This document shows positions 48,116 to 57,699 of a DNA stretch of 64,000 bases, piece after piece. Below the pieces are notes generated by a model that was not told the origin of the DNA, did not search any database, and worked only from the letters and a program-made list of their open reading frames with translations. Within the stretch, counting starts at the first letter, position 1, and the number at the start of each line of letters is the position of its first letter. Source of the DNA: Kappaphycus alvarezii. Lineage: Eukaryota; Rhodophyta; Florideophyceae; Gigartinales; Solieriaceae. Both the position numbers and the translations under genes were made by a program. The stretch lies in assembly GCA_002205965.3 (NCBI GenBank), contig NADL03000091.1:62001-126000 (forward strand), in the 5' to 3' direction.

Positions 48116-49689
48116 TTCACCCCACATTTTCCCCCCATTTGAAATAGATGTACGGCTAAGTTCCGGAGTTCTCTAGGTATTGGCTACTTCTTAAAAATTA
48201 GTTAACATGTAAGGCACAACTCCAGTCACCATCGCTACTTACTGAACCACCACCTCGGCCAGGTCCAGCTCCATTGCTTGGTCAACTGCGTCATCGACGC
48301 CATCACCGTCTTCAGAGTTGAAATCACACAAATCCATACATGTTAAATGCACCCAGAGGTGCATAGTTCCCTTGCGGTCCCGTAAGGGGCAGACTGTTGC
48401 TTATCTCCTTCCTCTTCATAAACTCACCTGCGAGCCCAGTTAACGTCTGTCCATAGACGCCTTCGGGGGTATTTAGGATAGGGGCTGCTCATCACAAGAT
48501 GGTTACTGGCGTAAGGATTGTAAGGACACGTTTTTTTAACCATGGGCTTACTTGCGTTCACTTCAGACTTAAGAACGATGTCCAAGTCAAGAGCAGTCAA
48601 GTGAGGTCTTGCGTGTTGTGCCATTATTGCGAAGCCCAGCGAAATGGGGGGAAGAAAAATCCACCACCACAACCGTAGTGCTCCAGAGAAACAGCATTGG
48701 GTACAACCAGCGTAACTGTTTATCTCATGAACCATCCCAGGCGGGCGGGAGAGCCGCTAGGTTTGAGTGCAGCAGGATGCAGTGGGCGTTGCGGTACTCG
48801 GGCGAGGGTGAGGTCCTTCCTGGCTCGGAGAAATCGCAATCTGAATATGCCATATTTCTAACCAATCAAATTAGAGGGGAAAATATTGGGTTATTTTAAT
48901 GTATGGAAGATGTGGTCGGTTATATCCACGTGGCTAATGCGTTATTAAATTAGAGTCCCGTAGACGTAAGTGTACCATCCACAAGACGCGCGAAGACACG
49001 AGTATCCGATGACCGCGCCTAATGCGGCGCAGGCGCCGAGCGTGGCAGAATAAATGTTGGAGAAGGGCAGTCTAGGGGGGAAGGAGAAAGGGTTTAAGGG
49101 AGATGGTCAAAGACTCCGGGTTCAATCAGAGCTGCAGGAAATGAAGTCACATCGAATTTATTCATCGCATAGATGAACGTGGACGCCCAGTTGGGTGAAA
49201 AGATATTAGCATCGTAATTTTCACGCTTTCTTTGCTGGAGGATCCAATGGGTCTCCCTGATTTTGGATGGCTAGGATTTACTCGCTCGTGTATTCACTCT
49301 CCAACAGAACTGAGCGAGCACTGACAAGCCACTAGTCGTCCATCTGTGGTACAGGATAGTCCTTCGACGTGGGTGTGGTTGAGGCTTCCGCATCGACATG
49401 CGCCGTTCGATATGGCCTAGTGTGTGGCAGAGAGTCGCTAGAACCTTCGCGCACATGAAAGAGAACTACCTGTTGGACCTTTACTGTAGTCTATAAGCCC
49501 GTCTATCGGTCGTGAAAGAAACGTGAGCGCAGCATCTTTCTTGCATCTCTCATCCATTCGCCCTGATAGGACCCACCTACATCAGGCTATGGGCCCAGAT
49601 CATTCGTTGCTCTGATAAAAGCTCTCCTCCGCTCCTCCCTTCCCGCCGTTCGCCGTCTTTTTTGTGGTGTTCCTCCCTAGTCGTCACTC
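48116..49689. other. Unassigned, G+C-rich, some coding-like frames on the minus strand
   Basis: The minus strand at 48362-48243 reads MHLWVHLTCMDLCDF and then an acidic end (DGVDDAVDQAMELDLAEV). 48735-48424 is open for 103 codons; 49456-49150 is open apart from one stop. None is recognised. The part from 49500 to 49690 is the likely leader of the copia gag that starts at 49690. Confidence 0.35.
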
Positions 49690-50610
49690 ATGGCCGACTC
49701 GGGCAAGCCGCGCATCAAACCTCTCGACGAAAAGAGTGACTACCACCTCTGGCGGACTCGCGTCCTAGCACGAATCAGCACCAAGAGACTAGGCTCTACT
49801 GTCAGGATCTCTGTCGGAGGACTGGCACAGCAGTCACGGCTGCCGCGGCAAGTGAAACGTTCCCTGAGGGCGCCGCCGCATCTACCGACGACGCGCCTCC
49901 TACAGAATATGGAAACCAATCCGAACAATCTAGAAAAATCATTGTATTCGCTTCGGTGATCAAGCTCTCCGTGTGGTCCGTTCGGTTGTTAGGAAACAGG
50001 CCCTGATTTCGGCCAATTTGGAAGTGCGACACGATTTGAAGTCGACCGCCGCCAAGATTGCCAAGATAGGCGAGCCCGTGACTCCGAGGTACACGTCCAT
50101 TCAGGGCGACATTTCCGAACACATGTGCCACCTAACAGGTCTGGTTGAACAGCTGGTCAACATAGGTGCCCCTCCAGAGAGAAAGTTAGCCGTCTGAATC
50201 CTCGTGGCCTCCGTACAAGTAGACACGTTGATGCCGCTCACTGCATTCATCAAGATGCTGGCTGACAAAGACCTAAACTGGGAGGACGTCAGCGTCCGTC
50301 TTATTGAAAAAGCGAATTCCTTAAGGTCGAGGAATGACTTACCTGGACGCGCTGCTCCAGCGAAGACTATGTGCGTCAAGTTGGGCTAGCATAGAGGGCG
50401 GTTATACCGAGGTTGTTTGAAAGGATGACAGTGAGCATTTGGAGTAACGAGATCGAAAGGGTGTGATGTTCATTACGTACCATCTTGGTGTATGAGAAAA
50501 AACCAGGTTGTACTGCAAGGAGGAAACGTCCGCAGAGAGGGGCTGAAAAGCAGGGACGACGAGGGGATTTTTGGAACACTGAGGAGTTCGGCCAGAGAGA
50601 TCGGATAGGA
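49690..50610 (+). pseudogene. copia gag remnant (copia-4), cut by element D
   Basis: ATG at 49690 opens MADSGKPRIKPLDEKSDYHL and WRTRVLARISTKRL, a typical copia gag N-terminus. 49975-50389 gives VVRKQALISANLEV, TAAKIAKIGEPVTPRY, ISEHMCHLTGLVEQLVNIG, LADKDLNWEDVSVRLIEK. Near 50500 KKPGCTARRKR resembles a ruined zinc knuckle. The reading breaks at about 49960 and 50197. Element D begins at 50618 and no continuation of this copia pol is found on D's far side. Confidence 0.72.
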
Positions 50611-50630
50611 GGTGTAGTTTAACAATGTCT

Positions 50631-50703
50631 CTGTTACACCACTGTGTAATAGAGACTTGTTCGCTGTCGCTATTCCAGTTCCTATTACACAGTGGTGTAA
50701 CAG
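50631..50703 (+). repeat. 22-bp perfect inverted repeat in the D 5' LTR
   Basis: Arms at 50631-50652 and 50682-50703 are exact reverse complements; the spacer is 29 nt. The core reads TGTTACACCACTGTGTAATA. The 3' LTR has the same arms at 56347-56368 and 56398-56419. It lies at the very start of U3, next to the LTR edge. Confidence 0.93.
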
Positions 50704-50761
50704 GGAAACTGTATCGTCTTGAATGATTTTAGAAATTTGATTTTCCTTCAATGTTTTTATT

Positions 50762-50781
50762 TGACGTGGAGCCCCACGTCA
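50762..50781 (+). promoter_or_regulatory. ACGT-core palindrome in the D LTR
   Basis: TGACGTGG-AGCC-CCACGTCA, 8-bp arms, about 140 bp upstream of the TATA box. Each arm contains TGACGTGG, a sequence type bound by bZIP (CRE-like) factors in eukaryotes. Conserved exactly at 56476-56495 in the 3' LTR. A role in transcription is inference. Confidence 0.5.
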
Positions 50782-50903
50782 TCGTTTTTATTTACGTAGT
50801 TATATTCTAGATAGTACAATTCTATAGTTACACCTCTACTTTCTAGTAAGTTCTACTGAGCTAACAGAGTATAGAATTTCTAGAGTAGAGTTACCGTACT
50901 GTC

Positions 50904-50910
50904 TATAAAA
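50904..50910 (+). promoter_or_regulatory. TATA box of the D 5' LTR
   Basis: TATAAAAGGGGGGG, well formed, in the second half of the LTR and conserved at 56617 in the 3' LTR. Transcription would start about 25-35 bp downstream and define the U3/R border. Confidence 0.7.
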
Positions 50911-51041
50911 GGGGGGGCTCATCTGGATTCTTGTGGGAATCCAGGTACACTCCATACACCCTTTGCCCCCAACCTGAAACCCATTACCATCGCCTCTACT
51001 GTTTCTTTAGCAGCGCCCGGCTGCCCCTCTCTGTTTTTCAC

Positions 51042-51059
51042 TGGTAGCATCGCTTTCGC
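51042..51059 (+). promoter_or_regulatory. Primer binding site of element D
   Basis: TGGTAGCATCGCTTTCGC begins one base after the LTR's final CA. TGG matches the complement of a tRNA CCA end. The tRNA was not identified. Confidence 0.55.
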
Positions 51060-51187
51060 CGGTTCCGCTGCTTTTTCGCTTTCGTCTTGCTCTAGTTCGA
51101 GGTTTTTCTTACACGTGTATTTTTTTGGGTTGTTGAATTTTTGGAAAAATTTTGCTGACAGGTTTACTGTAAGCAATATCATATACT

Positions 51188-51247
51188 GTACTTGTGGGCT
51201 GGAGTGCCAAGTACAGGAGAGTACCTGTGAGCTGGAGTGCCAGGTAC
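51188..51247 (+). ncRNA. Two tandem hairpins in the D leader
   Basis: Hairpin 1: GTACTTG (51188-51194) pairs with CAAGTAC (51208-51214), 13-nt loop. Hairpin 2: GTACCTG (51221-51227) pairs with CAGGTAC (51241-51247), 13-nt loop. The loops are TGGGCTGGAGTGC and TGAGCTGGAGTGC. The stems differ by one compensatory change (T-A to C-G), so pairing is kept while sequence changes. A third stem, GGTTAC (51277-51282) with GTAACC (51298-51303), follows and its loop also has GGAG. In LTR elements this region holds the RNA packaging and dimerisation signals. Confidence 0.6.
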
Positions 51248-51885
51248 TCTAAACCTCATAGTTTTACGTAGGTCGCGGTTACTAATTGGAGAACTAGGTA
51301 ACCGGGAACTTGGGGTGCAGCCTAGTCTGCGTTCTCTAGGTTATTCTGTTCAGGTAGCGTGCAGGCCTCACGAAGCTGCGTGATCCTTTTCAGAATACTT
51401 AGACTGGACAGTTAGGCCTAACAAAGTTGCCTTGGTAAAGCCGTACTTCTGACCAAGTCCCCATTTGAGGGTTCCCTCACAGTATTCCTAACAATCCTAT
51501 TGCACTCGTTGGCTGTTAGCTAGGTGCACCGACTGGGTCGGGTTCAGGTAACGCTTCATAGGGTTGACTTGGACTGGACTTGTACTAAGGGTTACGTGCT
51601 CAGAAAGGGTATTTTTTGGTTATTCGCTAGCTTAGAGTCGGCTTGAGAGGCTTTCCTGTAGGGTAGGACACCGATCGCGGTCTACATAGTGGACTGGTGG
51701 GATATCCCGAACGGATTGCTGAGTCACATCGGAGTGTGTGTGATTAAAGCTGCTGTGAGTCACTCTCTTCGCGGGTAGGGAGCCAACCCGTCGTCCAGGG
51801 ACGAATTCCTTGCAGATTTCAACTTCAAGTGCTTTATTCAAGTTTAGGTGTTATTGTAAGGCTTTAAGTGAGAGGTTAGTTGAAC

Positions 51886-52675
51886 ATGTCTTTCTTTCAA
51901 CAAATAAGCCTGTTTTTCGATGGGACTCGAGATGCGTTAACGGTTCGGTCATGGTTGCATTCAGTCGAAAATACCTGAGACTTATTCAGGTGGGCCATGA
52001 AGAAGTCATCAGTGCCCAGAATGCTATCGACTTTGCTTCGACATTCATGACCGGAACTGCCGCAAACTGGTGGTATACAGATGTTTCCGAGAATTCTGTT
52101 CCTCCTACATGGGAAGCTTTCAAACTCCTGGTTGAGGCAGAGTTTGTCCCCCAGGCAGTGTCATTCGAGCTCGCGACAAACTTACCAAGATCCGCCATAA
52201 AACGAGTGTGGCTGCGTACCTCTCGGAGCTCAGGAATTTGGTTATCAATATTCCAGGTATCAGGAGTCGGAAAAATTGGCGCGGTTCTGTGAAGGTTCTC
52301 AAACTCCACATTCTGTTGGAGGTTCGTAAAGGAAACCCATACAAGTTGAAGCTGCGACTACCATTGCTCTTAACGTGTATGGAGCATTTTATGCTGCTAG
52401 GGTTTCTTCACTGGCAGAGGTTCATTTCACACCAATCGAAATGCCTCAGGTCCTATGCCGATGGAGATCGGAAACCTGAACGTAAAAACGATGGGCAGCG
52501 TCAGAAAGACTTGATGGAGAACCGATGCTTTACGTGCCATAAGGTGGGATGTAGACCTTGGAAACACAGAAAAGGAAACGGGAATAAAGGTAACAGGGGT
52601 GGTACTCGCATAGCGGCGAACAATACACAGGCAGGACACAGTAATGATTTGAATGGCTTTGACTCGGGAAACTAG
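51886..52675 (+). pseudogene. Element D gag
   Basis: ATG at 51886 opens MSFFQQISLFFDGTRDALTV and RSWLHSVEN. A shift near 51968 leads into YLRLIQVGHEEVIS, FMTGTAANWW, PPTWEAFKLLVEAEFVPQ, the Ty3/gypsy capsid signature. Another shift near 52160 leads to TSVAAYLSELRNLVINIPG. The nucleocapsid knuckle near 52520-52565 reads CFTCHKVGCRPWKH, where the third and fourth ligands of CX2CX4HX4C are lost or displaced. A basic, Gly-rich end (KGNGNKGNRGGTR) follows. Confidence 0.85.
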
Positions 52676-52689
52676 TTGGTCCACCAGAC

Positions 52690-53310
52690 TTGGTGAACAC
52701 TCAGGTGAGACCAGTAGTGAGTGTGAAAAGATGTCCCAATGAGCAGAGTGAAACTGTTGTGGACATCACCGGAGCTAAATTCTCAGAGGACAGGGAAAAG
52801 TCGAGAATCTCCGAAGCCGAGTCTAATGGAATCACGGTCATGATGACAGCATCCCCACTGATGGACCTATACCAGTGGAGCCTTTGTTAGTACTTGAAGG
52901 TAGACTGAATGGAATAGCAGTCAAAGTACTAAAGGACGATGGATGCAATACAAACGTGGTTTCAGCCGAGTTCCTGAAGCGAAATAGGAACTTGTTTGAG
53001 ATTCGGCGTGAACGAGTCATTGTTTGCCATTCACAGAAGGGAGTACTGAGGAAGTATCTGAGATCATTTCCAACGGAACCATTAAGTTAGGCGAACATAC
53101 ATATACTTCTAGTTGGGCTGTGTCCCAAACCAGGTATGATGTTCTGTTGGGAATGCCGTGGCATGTTGCCCACAATCCACGTGTCGACTATCGGAAACGA
53201 ATTGTGATGGTGAAAGATGCTTCCATTCCAGTGATTGATTCCGATGAAGAAAACCGTATTGATGTGTCCAATTTGGGATTGAAGAAATTTAGACGAATGC
53301 TGAGGCATGG
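52690..53310 (+). pseudogene. Element D aspartic protease
   Basis: 52875-53020 reads VLEGRLNGIAVKVLKDDGC then NTNVVSAEFLKRN. The catalytic motif is at KDDGCNTNVVS, where the usual D-S/T-G is D-D-G. A frame change near 53040 continues to TIKLGEHTYTSSWAVS and YDVLLGMPWH, the second conserved block that closes the fold. The protease releases gag, RT and integrase from the polyprotein. Whether DDG is a lineage feature or a mutation cannot be judged here. Confidence 0.75.
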
Positions 53311-53419
53311 GGGTGACTTCGAAGTATTTCAGTTACTTGAAGTTCACAGTATGACAGGAGTGACAGATTCAAAGTTTGATGGAAGACTGAGCAGATTACT
53401 GGATAATTTCAAAGAGGTT

Positions 53420-54326
53420 TTCAGGATGAATTGCCAAGAGGGCTTCCTCCGATTCGATCAGTTGATCATGAGATCAAAGTGGAGGAAGGAGCAAAGGCAC
53501 CTCATCGACCTTTATTCCAGTTGTCTCCATCCGAACTTAGGGCAGCAAAAGAGTACGTCGAGTCTCTTCTGAGGAAAGGGAAGATCAGGTCCAGTAAATC
53601 ACCATGGAGCACCACTTTTCTTTGTGAAAGAAAAGGATGGAAAACTTAGAGGTGTTGTCGATTATCGCGCTTTGAATCGCATCACCAAAAAAATAATGCT
53701 CCACCCTCGTTCTGATGAAATGTTCGATCGACTTGGAGATGCGAGATTTTTCTCCAAGCTTGATCTGAAAACCGGATTCCATCAGATAAGGGTGAAACCG
53801 GAGGACATCGAAAAGACTGCGTTCAATACAAAGTATGGGCAATTTGAATATCTTGTTATGCCAATGGGACTTTGCAACGCTCCTGCTACGTTCCAAACTT
53901 TGAAACCAGATCTTCAATGATTGCATCGATGCCTTCTTGGTTGTCTATATGGGTGATCTTCTTATATTCAGTAAGAATGAGGACGAACATTACGAACATC
54001 TGGAAATTGTATTAAAGAGACTTAAGGACCACAAGCTGTACATCTCTCCGAAGAAATGCTCTTTCTTTCAGACTGAGCTGGAGTTTTTGGGTTTAATAGT
54101 CGGGAAGGACGGCATTCGTGTCAATCCTGAGAAGGTCGAAGTCCTACAAACTTGGCCGAAACCTGAATCTCTAACGGAGTTGAGAAGTTTCTTAGGTCTA
54201 ATACAGTTTTTCCGTAGGTTCATTCAGAAGTTCTCGGCAATTGCTGCACCTCTCACAGATCTGACAAAGAAAGTCGAGGTATTGGGAAATGGGACCAACA
54301 GTGTGATAAAGCTTTTCAGAAGCTAA
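53420..54326 (+). pseudogene. Element D reverse transcriptase, YMGD
   Basis: 53431-53649 gives HEIKVEEGAKAPHRPLFQLS and KSPWSTTFL. 53624-53920 gives GVVDYRALNRITKK, FSKLDLKTGFHQIRV (catalytic Asp) and YLVMPMGLCNAPATFQ. 53937-54326 gives VYMGDLLIFSKNEDEHYEHL and GLIVGKDGIRVNPEKVEVL. The catalytic YMDD is YMGD (GGT at 53951-53953), which removes a metal-binding Asp. Frames change near 53625 and 53920. This copy could move only with enzyme supplied by a relative. Confidence 0.9.
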
Positions 54327-54800
54327 AGGAAGCGATGACATTGGCTCCAATTTTAGTCGCTCCTAATTGGAACAAGCCATTTCGTGGTCATGTAGATGCT
54401 TCACAGCTTGCTGTCGGTGGAACTCTAACACAGTTGGATGAGAATGGAAGGATCGTGTAATTTCTTTCTATTCAAAGAAACTTTCACCAGCTGAGTCGGA
54501 CTACACTGCAAATGACAGAGAGCTTCTGGCTTTGATTAATTTTCTGGGAAGATTCAGGTGCTATCTTGAAGGTTCTGAATTTGAGATTTTCACAGACAAC
54601 CAAGTGCTTAAGAGCTTCTTCACAAAACCGAAACTGAGTCGGAAAGAAGCACGTTGGTTGGAAACTCTCGGTAACTTCGGAATCTTTCCCATCACACTGA
54701 AGCCTGGAAGAATTCACGTCTTGGGAGACGCATTATCCAGAGCTCCGCACGTGACTAGAGGAGACCGTGACATCTCAGTGAATGACGTTGAAGTTCCCTA
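54327..54800 (+). pseudogene. Element D RNase H
   Basis: 54345-54455 reads LAPILVAPNWNKPFRGHVDA then SQLAVGGTLTQLDENG, with the first catalytic Asp in VDAS. After a break near 54457, 54532-54760 reads YLEGSEFEIFTDNQVLKSFF (second Asp), LSRKEARWLETLGNFGI and HVLGDALSRAP, which ends the domain. It is fused to the integrase in one open frame. Confidence 0.87.
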
Positions 54801-56040
54801 CCTTGACGTTGATCAGATCATTCCTCGGTATGATGACGACCAGTTCTTTGGTCCAGTGGTAAAAGCCATGGAAGGAGAGTGGCCAGAGGATATGGTTCAG
54901 AAGCAGAAACTTGAAAGAATTCTGCCAATGTTCCGAAAAGATGGTTCGAGGCTGTTTTACAATGGAAAGTTGTGCGTACCAAGAAGGTCAGTTTCGGATA
55001 TTTTGCAAATTGCTCACGACTCGAAAGTTGGTGGACATTTTAAATTTGCGAAGACACTGTCCAGATTAGATAACTTCCATTGGAAACATAAGAGCCGGGA
55101 TGTTCGAAAGTATTGTGAAGGATGTCTCACGTGTCAGCAGTATAAGGACTCTAATCAAAAAAAGTTGACTGATCCAATGTCACTGGAATTGCCTGACCGC
55201 AGATGGGGATCATTAGCTACAGATTTCATTGTGAGGCTACCCCTGACGAGGAGCGGTCATGATGCGATCACGACTTGGGTTGATCGACTTACTCGTCGAG
55301 TCCATTTTCTTAAATCTAAAACATCAGATACTGCTGAGGACAGCTCGAGACTTCTTCGCGAACATATTCAAGAACCACGGGTTGCCTGATGATGTGACCT
55401 CAGATAGGGACAGCAAGTTCATTTCAAAGTTTTGGAAGACACTGATGAATCTTTGTGGGTGAAATTAAGAATGTCTACAAGTAGACACCCACAAACAGAT
55501 GGCGCTTCTGAGATTATGAAAGGATGATCGAGAACTATCTCCGTTGCTATTGCTCGTATCATCAGGATGACTGGGATGAACTGCTTCCTTCTGCAGAATT
55601 TGCATACAACTCGGCTGTGAGCGATGATCTGGGTATGTCACCATTTGAGCTGGACTTGGGATGGACACCTAAATCCATTGGACTTCTTGGCTAGCAGCAG
55701 CATACCTCTTCAAAGTTTGGACGACTTTCGTGCCAAGCTCAAGGTTTCTCTTGAGGATGCGCAATTTGCCTACAAAGTGGCAAAAGCTCGGCAAGCTGCA
55801 TATGCTTCAAGGCGATACAAGGTTCCAGATTACAAAGTCGGTTCAAAGCTTTGGATCAATCTTCGTTGTTACAGATGTTTATTCTAGGCACAGGATTCTA
55901 AAAAGTTGTGCGCGTAGATATGGCCATTCGGTTAAGGAGCTAATTGGTAAAAATGCTGTTCGACTGGATCGCCCTGCTCATTTTAAAATCATCCAGACAT
56001 TCATATCATTCACACCACACCACATTTGGAGCAGCCCTAT
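54800..56040 (+). pseudogene. Element D integrase
   Basis: Part of a 285-residue open frame (54532-55389). Zinc-binding domain with HDSKVGGHFKFA and CEGCLTCQQYK. Core: first Asp in LATDFIVRLP (55214), second in VTSDRDSKF (about 55400, next frame), Glu in the PQTDGASEI region (about 55500). Then SAEFAYNSAVSDDLGMSPFE and KVGSKLW, the C-terminal GPY-like part, read in further frames up to 55890. Breaks near 55375, 55460, 55520 and 55680. Confidence 0.88.
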
Positions 56041-56081
56041 GACTTTGCTTTACCCATTACTCCTGCACCTGCCTGCTTGAG

Positions 56082-56243
56082 ATGCCTGATGGACCAGAAC
56101 AGGAAGTTGAGGTTATCTTGGATCACAAAAAGGTTGGACGCGGTTTCAAGTTCCTGTTTTTGATGCGTGGTGTGCCACATCATGAGGCAGAGTGGCAACC
56201 AACAAAGGCTTCGTTGATGTTACGGAAGATGGATCTGCTGTAG
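56082..56243 (+). pseudogene. Chromodomain at the end of element D pol
   Basis: One frame of 53 codons reads PEQEVEVILDHKKVGRGFKF, LFLMRGVPHHEAEWQPTK and ends at TAG 56241. This matches the chromodomain pattern (YEVEKILDxR...YLVKWKGYPxxEATWEP), including E-x-W-x-P; the two core Trp/Tyr cage positions are partly changed (FLFLMRG for YLVKWKG). In chromoviruses this domain steers integration to marked chromatin. It directly precedes the polypurine tract, so it is the true C-terminus of pol. Confidence 0.72.
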
Positions 56244-56319
56244 TAACGTAAGCTTTCCAAGAGTGTATTCAGAAACATAATAACTCCCGCAGTATCATTG
56301 ACGAGGACGTCAATAGTCC

Positions 56320-56330
56320 GGGGAAGGGAA
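56320..56330 (+). promoter_or_regulatory. Polypurine tract of element D
   Basis: GGGGAAGGGAA ends three bases before the 3' LTR start (TGTAACA at 56334). It primes plus-strand DNA synthesis. Confidence 0.75.
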
Positions 56331-56333
56331 TAG

Positions 56334-56756
56334 TGTAACAATGTCTCTGTTACACCACTGTGTAATAGAGACTTGTTCGCTGTCGCATTCCAGTTCCCTA
56401 TTACACAGTGGTGTAACAGGGAAACTGTATCGTCTTGAATGATTTTTAGAAATTTGATTTTCCTCAATTTTTATTTGACGTGGAGCCCCACGTCATCGTT
56501 TTTATTTACGTAGTTATATTCTAGATAGTACAGTCCTATAGTTACACCTCTACTTTCTAGTAAGTCCTACTGAGCTAACAGAGTTAGAATTTCTAGAGTA
56601 GAGTTACCGTACTGTCTATAAAAGGGGGGTCTCATCTGGATTCTTGTGGGAATCCAGGTACACTCCACACAAACTTTACCCCAACTTTCTGAAACCCATT
56701 ACCATCGCCTGTACTGTTACTTTAGCAGCACCCCGGCTGCCTCCCTCTCTGTTTCA
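56334..56756 (+). repeat. 3' LTR of element D
   Basis: 423 bp, TGTAACAATGTC...CTCTGTTTCA. It carries the same inverted repeat (56347-56419), palindrome (56476-56495) and TATA box (56617-56623) as the 5' LTR. Directly after its CA, an unrelated RT frame begins in mid-domain. Confidence 0.93.
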
Positions 56757-57620
56757 TACTGCTATGCTCGTGAGCCCGCTTTCTTGTGGTTTGGCCGTCA
56801 TATAATCCGGAGCGTGAAAGGAACGCAACAAGGGGACAACCTTTGGGTTCCTCTTCGATCTTTCGCTGCACCCCGTTATTCTTAAAATCCAACTGTTATT
56901 GAAATCAGAGGATGACGAAGAGCAGCAACTCGGCAATCTACTGTTTCAACTCTGGTACCATGATGATGGGTACATCATCGCAAAACACAACCAGCTCCGC
57001 AAAGCACTAGACACCTTGTCATCGCCAGAGGCCACAGCTCGAAATCGGCATCTAGCAGTACCAAAAAGCAGAGTCTAGAATTCATCTTCCACCACTGGAG
57101 TCAGTGCAACGCTTCTATCCAAAAGAACTCACACAGGAGTACAGCGAGAGCACAGTTGTCCTAAACGCTCCGGTTGGCACCTGTGGGTTTACCCAGCAGC
57201 ACTTCACAGGCCATGTGAAGGCCCTGAAGCCGTTCATAGACATCAACATCGCCTTGGGGAACACACATATCGCGTTCCAGCTCCTGCGCAACTATTTCGG
57301 GGTCTGTAAGCTCGGATGCCTGTTACGAGTGGTGCCACCAGCTGCATTGCGGAAGGCGCTACAATATTCGATACAATGATGGAGAACTGCGTGCGCACAC
57401 TGGCAGGTGGCGTCCTCGACCCTGAAATATCTCGAGAACTGCAGTTGGCCATGACACCGATCACCGCCAAGAAGCCATCTCTGGGATTTGAACTCACTTC
57501 CGCGAAGTCAATTGCAGCTGCAGCCTACCTCGCCTCCAGCGCAGCGTCCAACAGGCTGTGTGCAGTACTCCTCCCGGCGGCAATTACGAATCTCGCAACG
57601 TACCGAGACATCATATAGGC
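56757..57620 (+). pseudogene. R2-like element RT domain, truncated at the left by D
   Basis: From 56757 the frame reads CYAREPAFLWFGRHII then GTQQGDNLW, the RT block with PA-L-FG and G-QQGD-L. At 56947-57010, FQLWYHDDGYIIAKHNQLRK contains the catalytic YxDD (YHDD at 56956-56967). Later frames give VVLNAPVGTCGFTQQHF, LRNYFGVCKLGCLLRVVPPA (57104-57379) and ITAKKPSLGFELTSAKSIAA then AAYLASSA (57316-57618). These blocks are typical of an RT family that ends in a restriction-like endonuclease. The first half of the domain is missing. Frame changes near 56890, 57080 and 57380. Confidence 0.78.
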
Positions 57621-57699
57621 GCACCATATTTGGTCCCTCTCTTGCTCCCAGTCCAGGATTATCCCCTTTAGTGCCCCCTACTCAAACAAAACACCATCA

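Larger units (their letters stand above)
50618..51040 (+). repeat. 5' LTR of element D
   Basis: Same 423-bp length as the 3' LTR and nearly the same sequence. It starts TTTAACAATGTCTC where the 3' LTR has the canonical TGTAACAATGTCTC, and ends CTCTCTGTTTTTCA. It holds a 22-bp inverted repeat, a TGACGTGG/CCACGTCA palindrome, and a TATA box. Confidence 0.93.
50618..56756 (+). mobile_element. Gypsy chromodomain element D (chromovirus-like), two LTRs
   Basis: Plus-strand element of 6.1 kb: 5' LTR, primer site, ~770-bp structured leader, gag, protease, RT, RNase H, integrase, C-terminal chromodomain, polypurine tract, 3' LTR. RT before integrase plus a chromodomain after it marks the chromovirus branch of Ty3/gypsy. 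The LTRs are both 423 bp and differ at only a few places by eye, yet the coding region has many frameshifts and RT has YMGD for YMDD. Flanks: a copia gag on the left and the middle of an unrelated RT on the right, with no target-site duplication. Confidence 0.92.
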
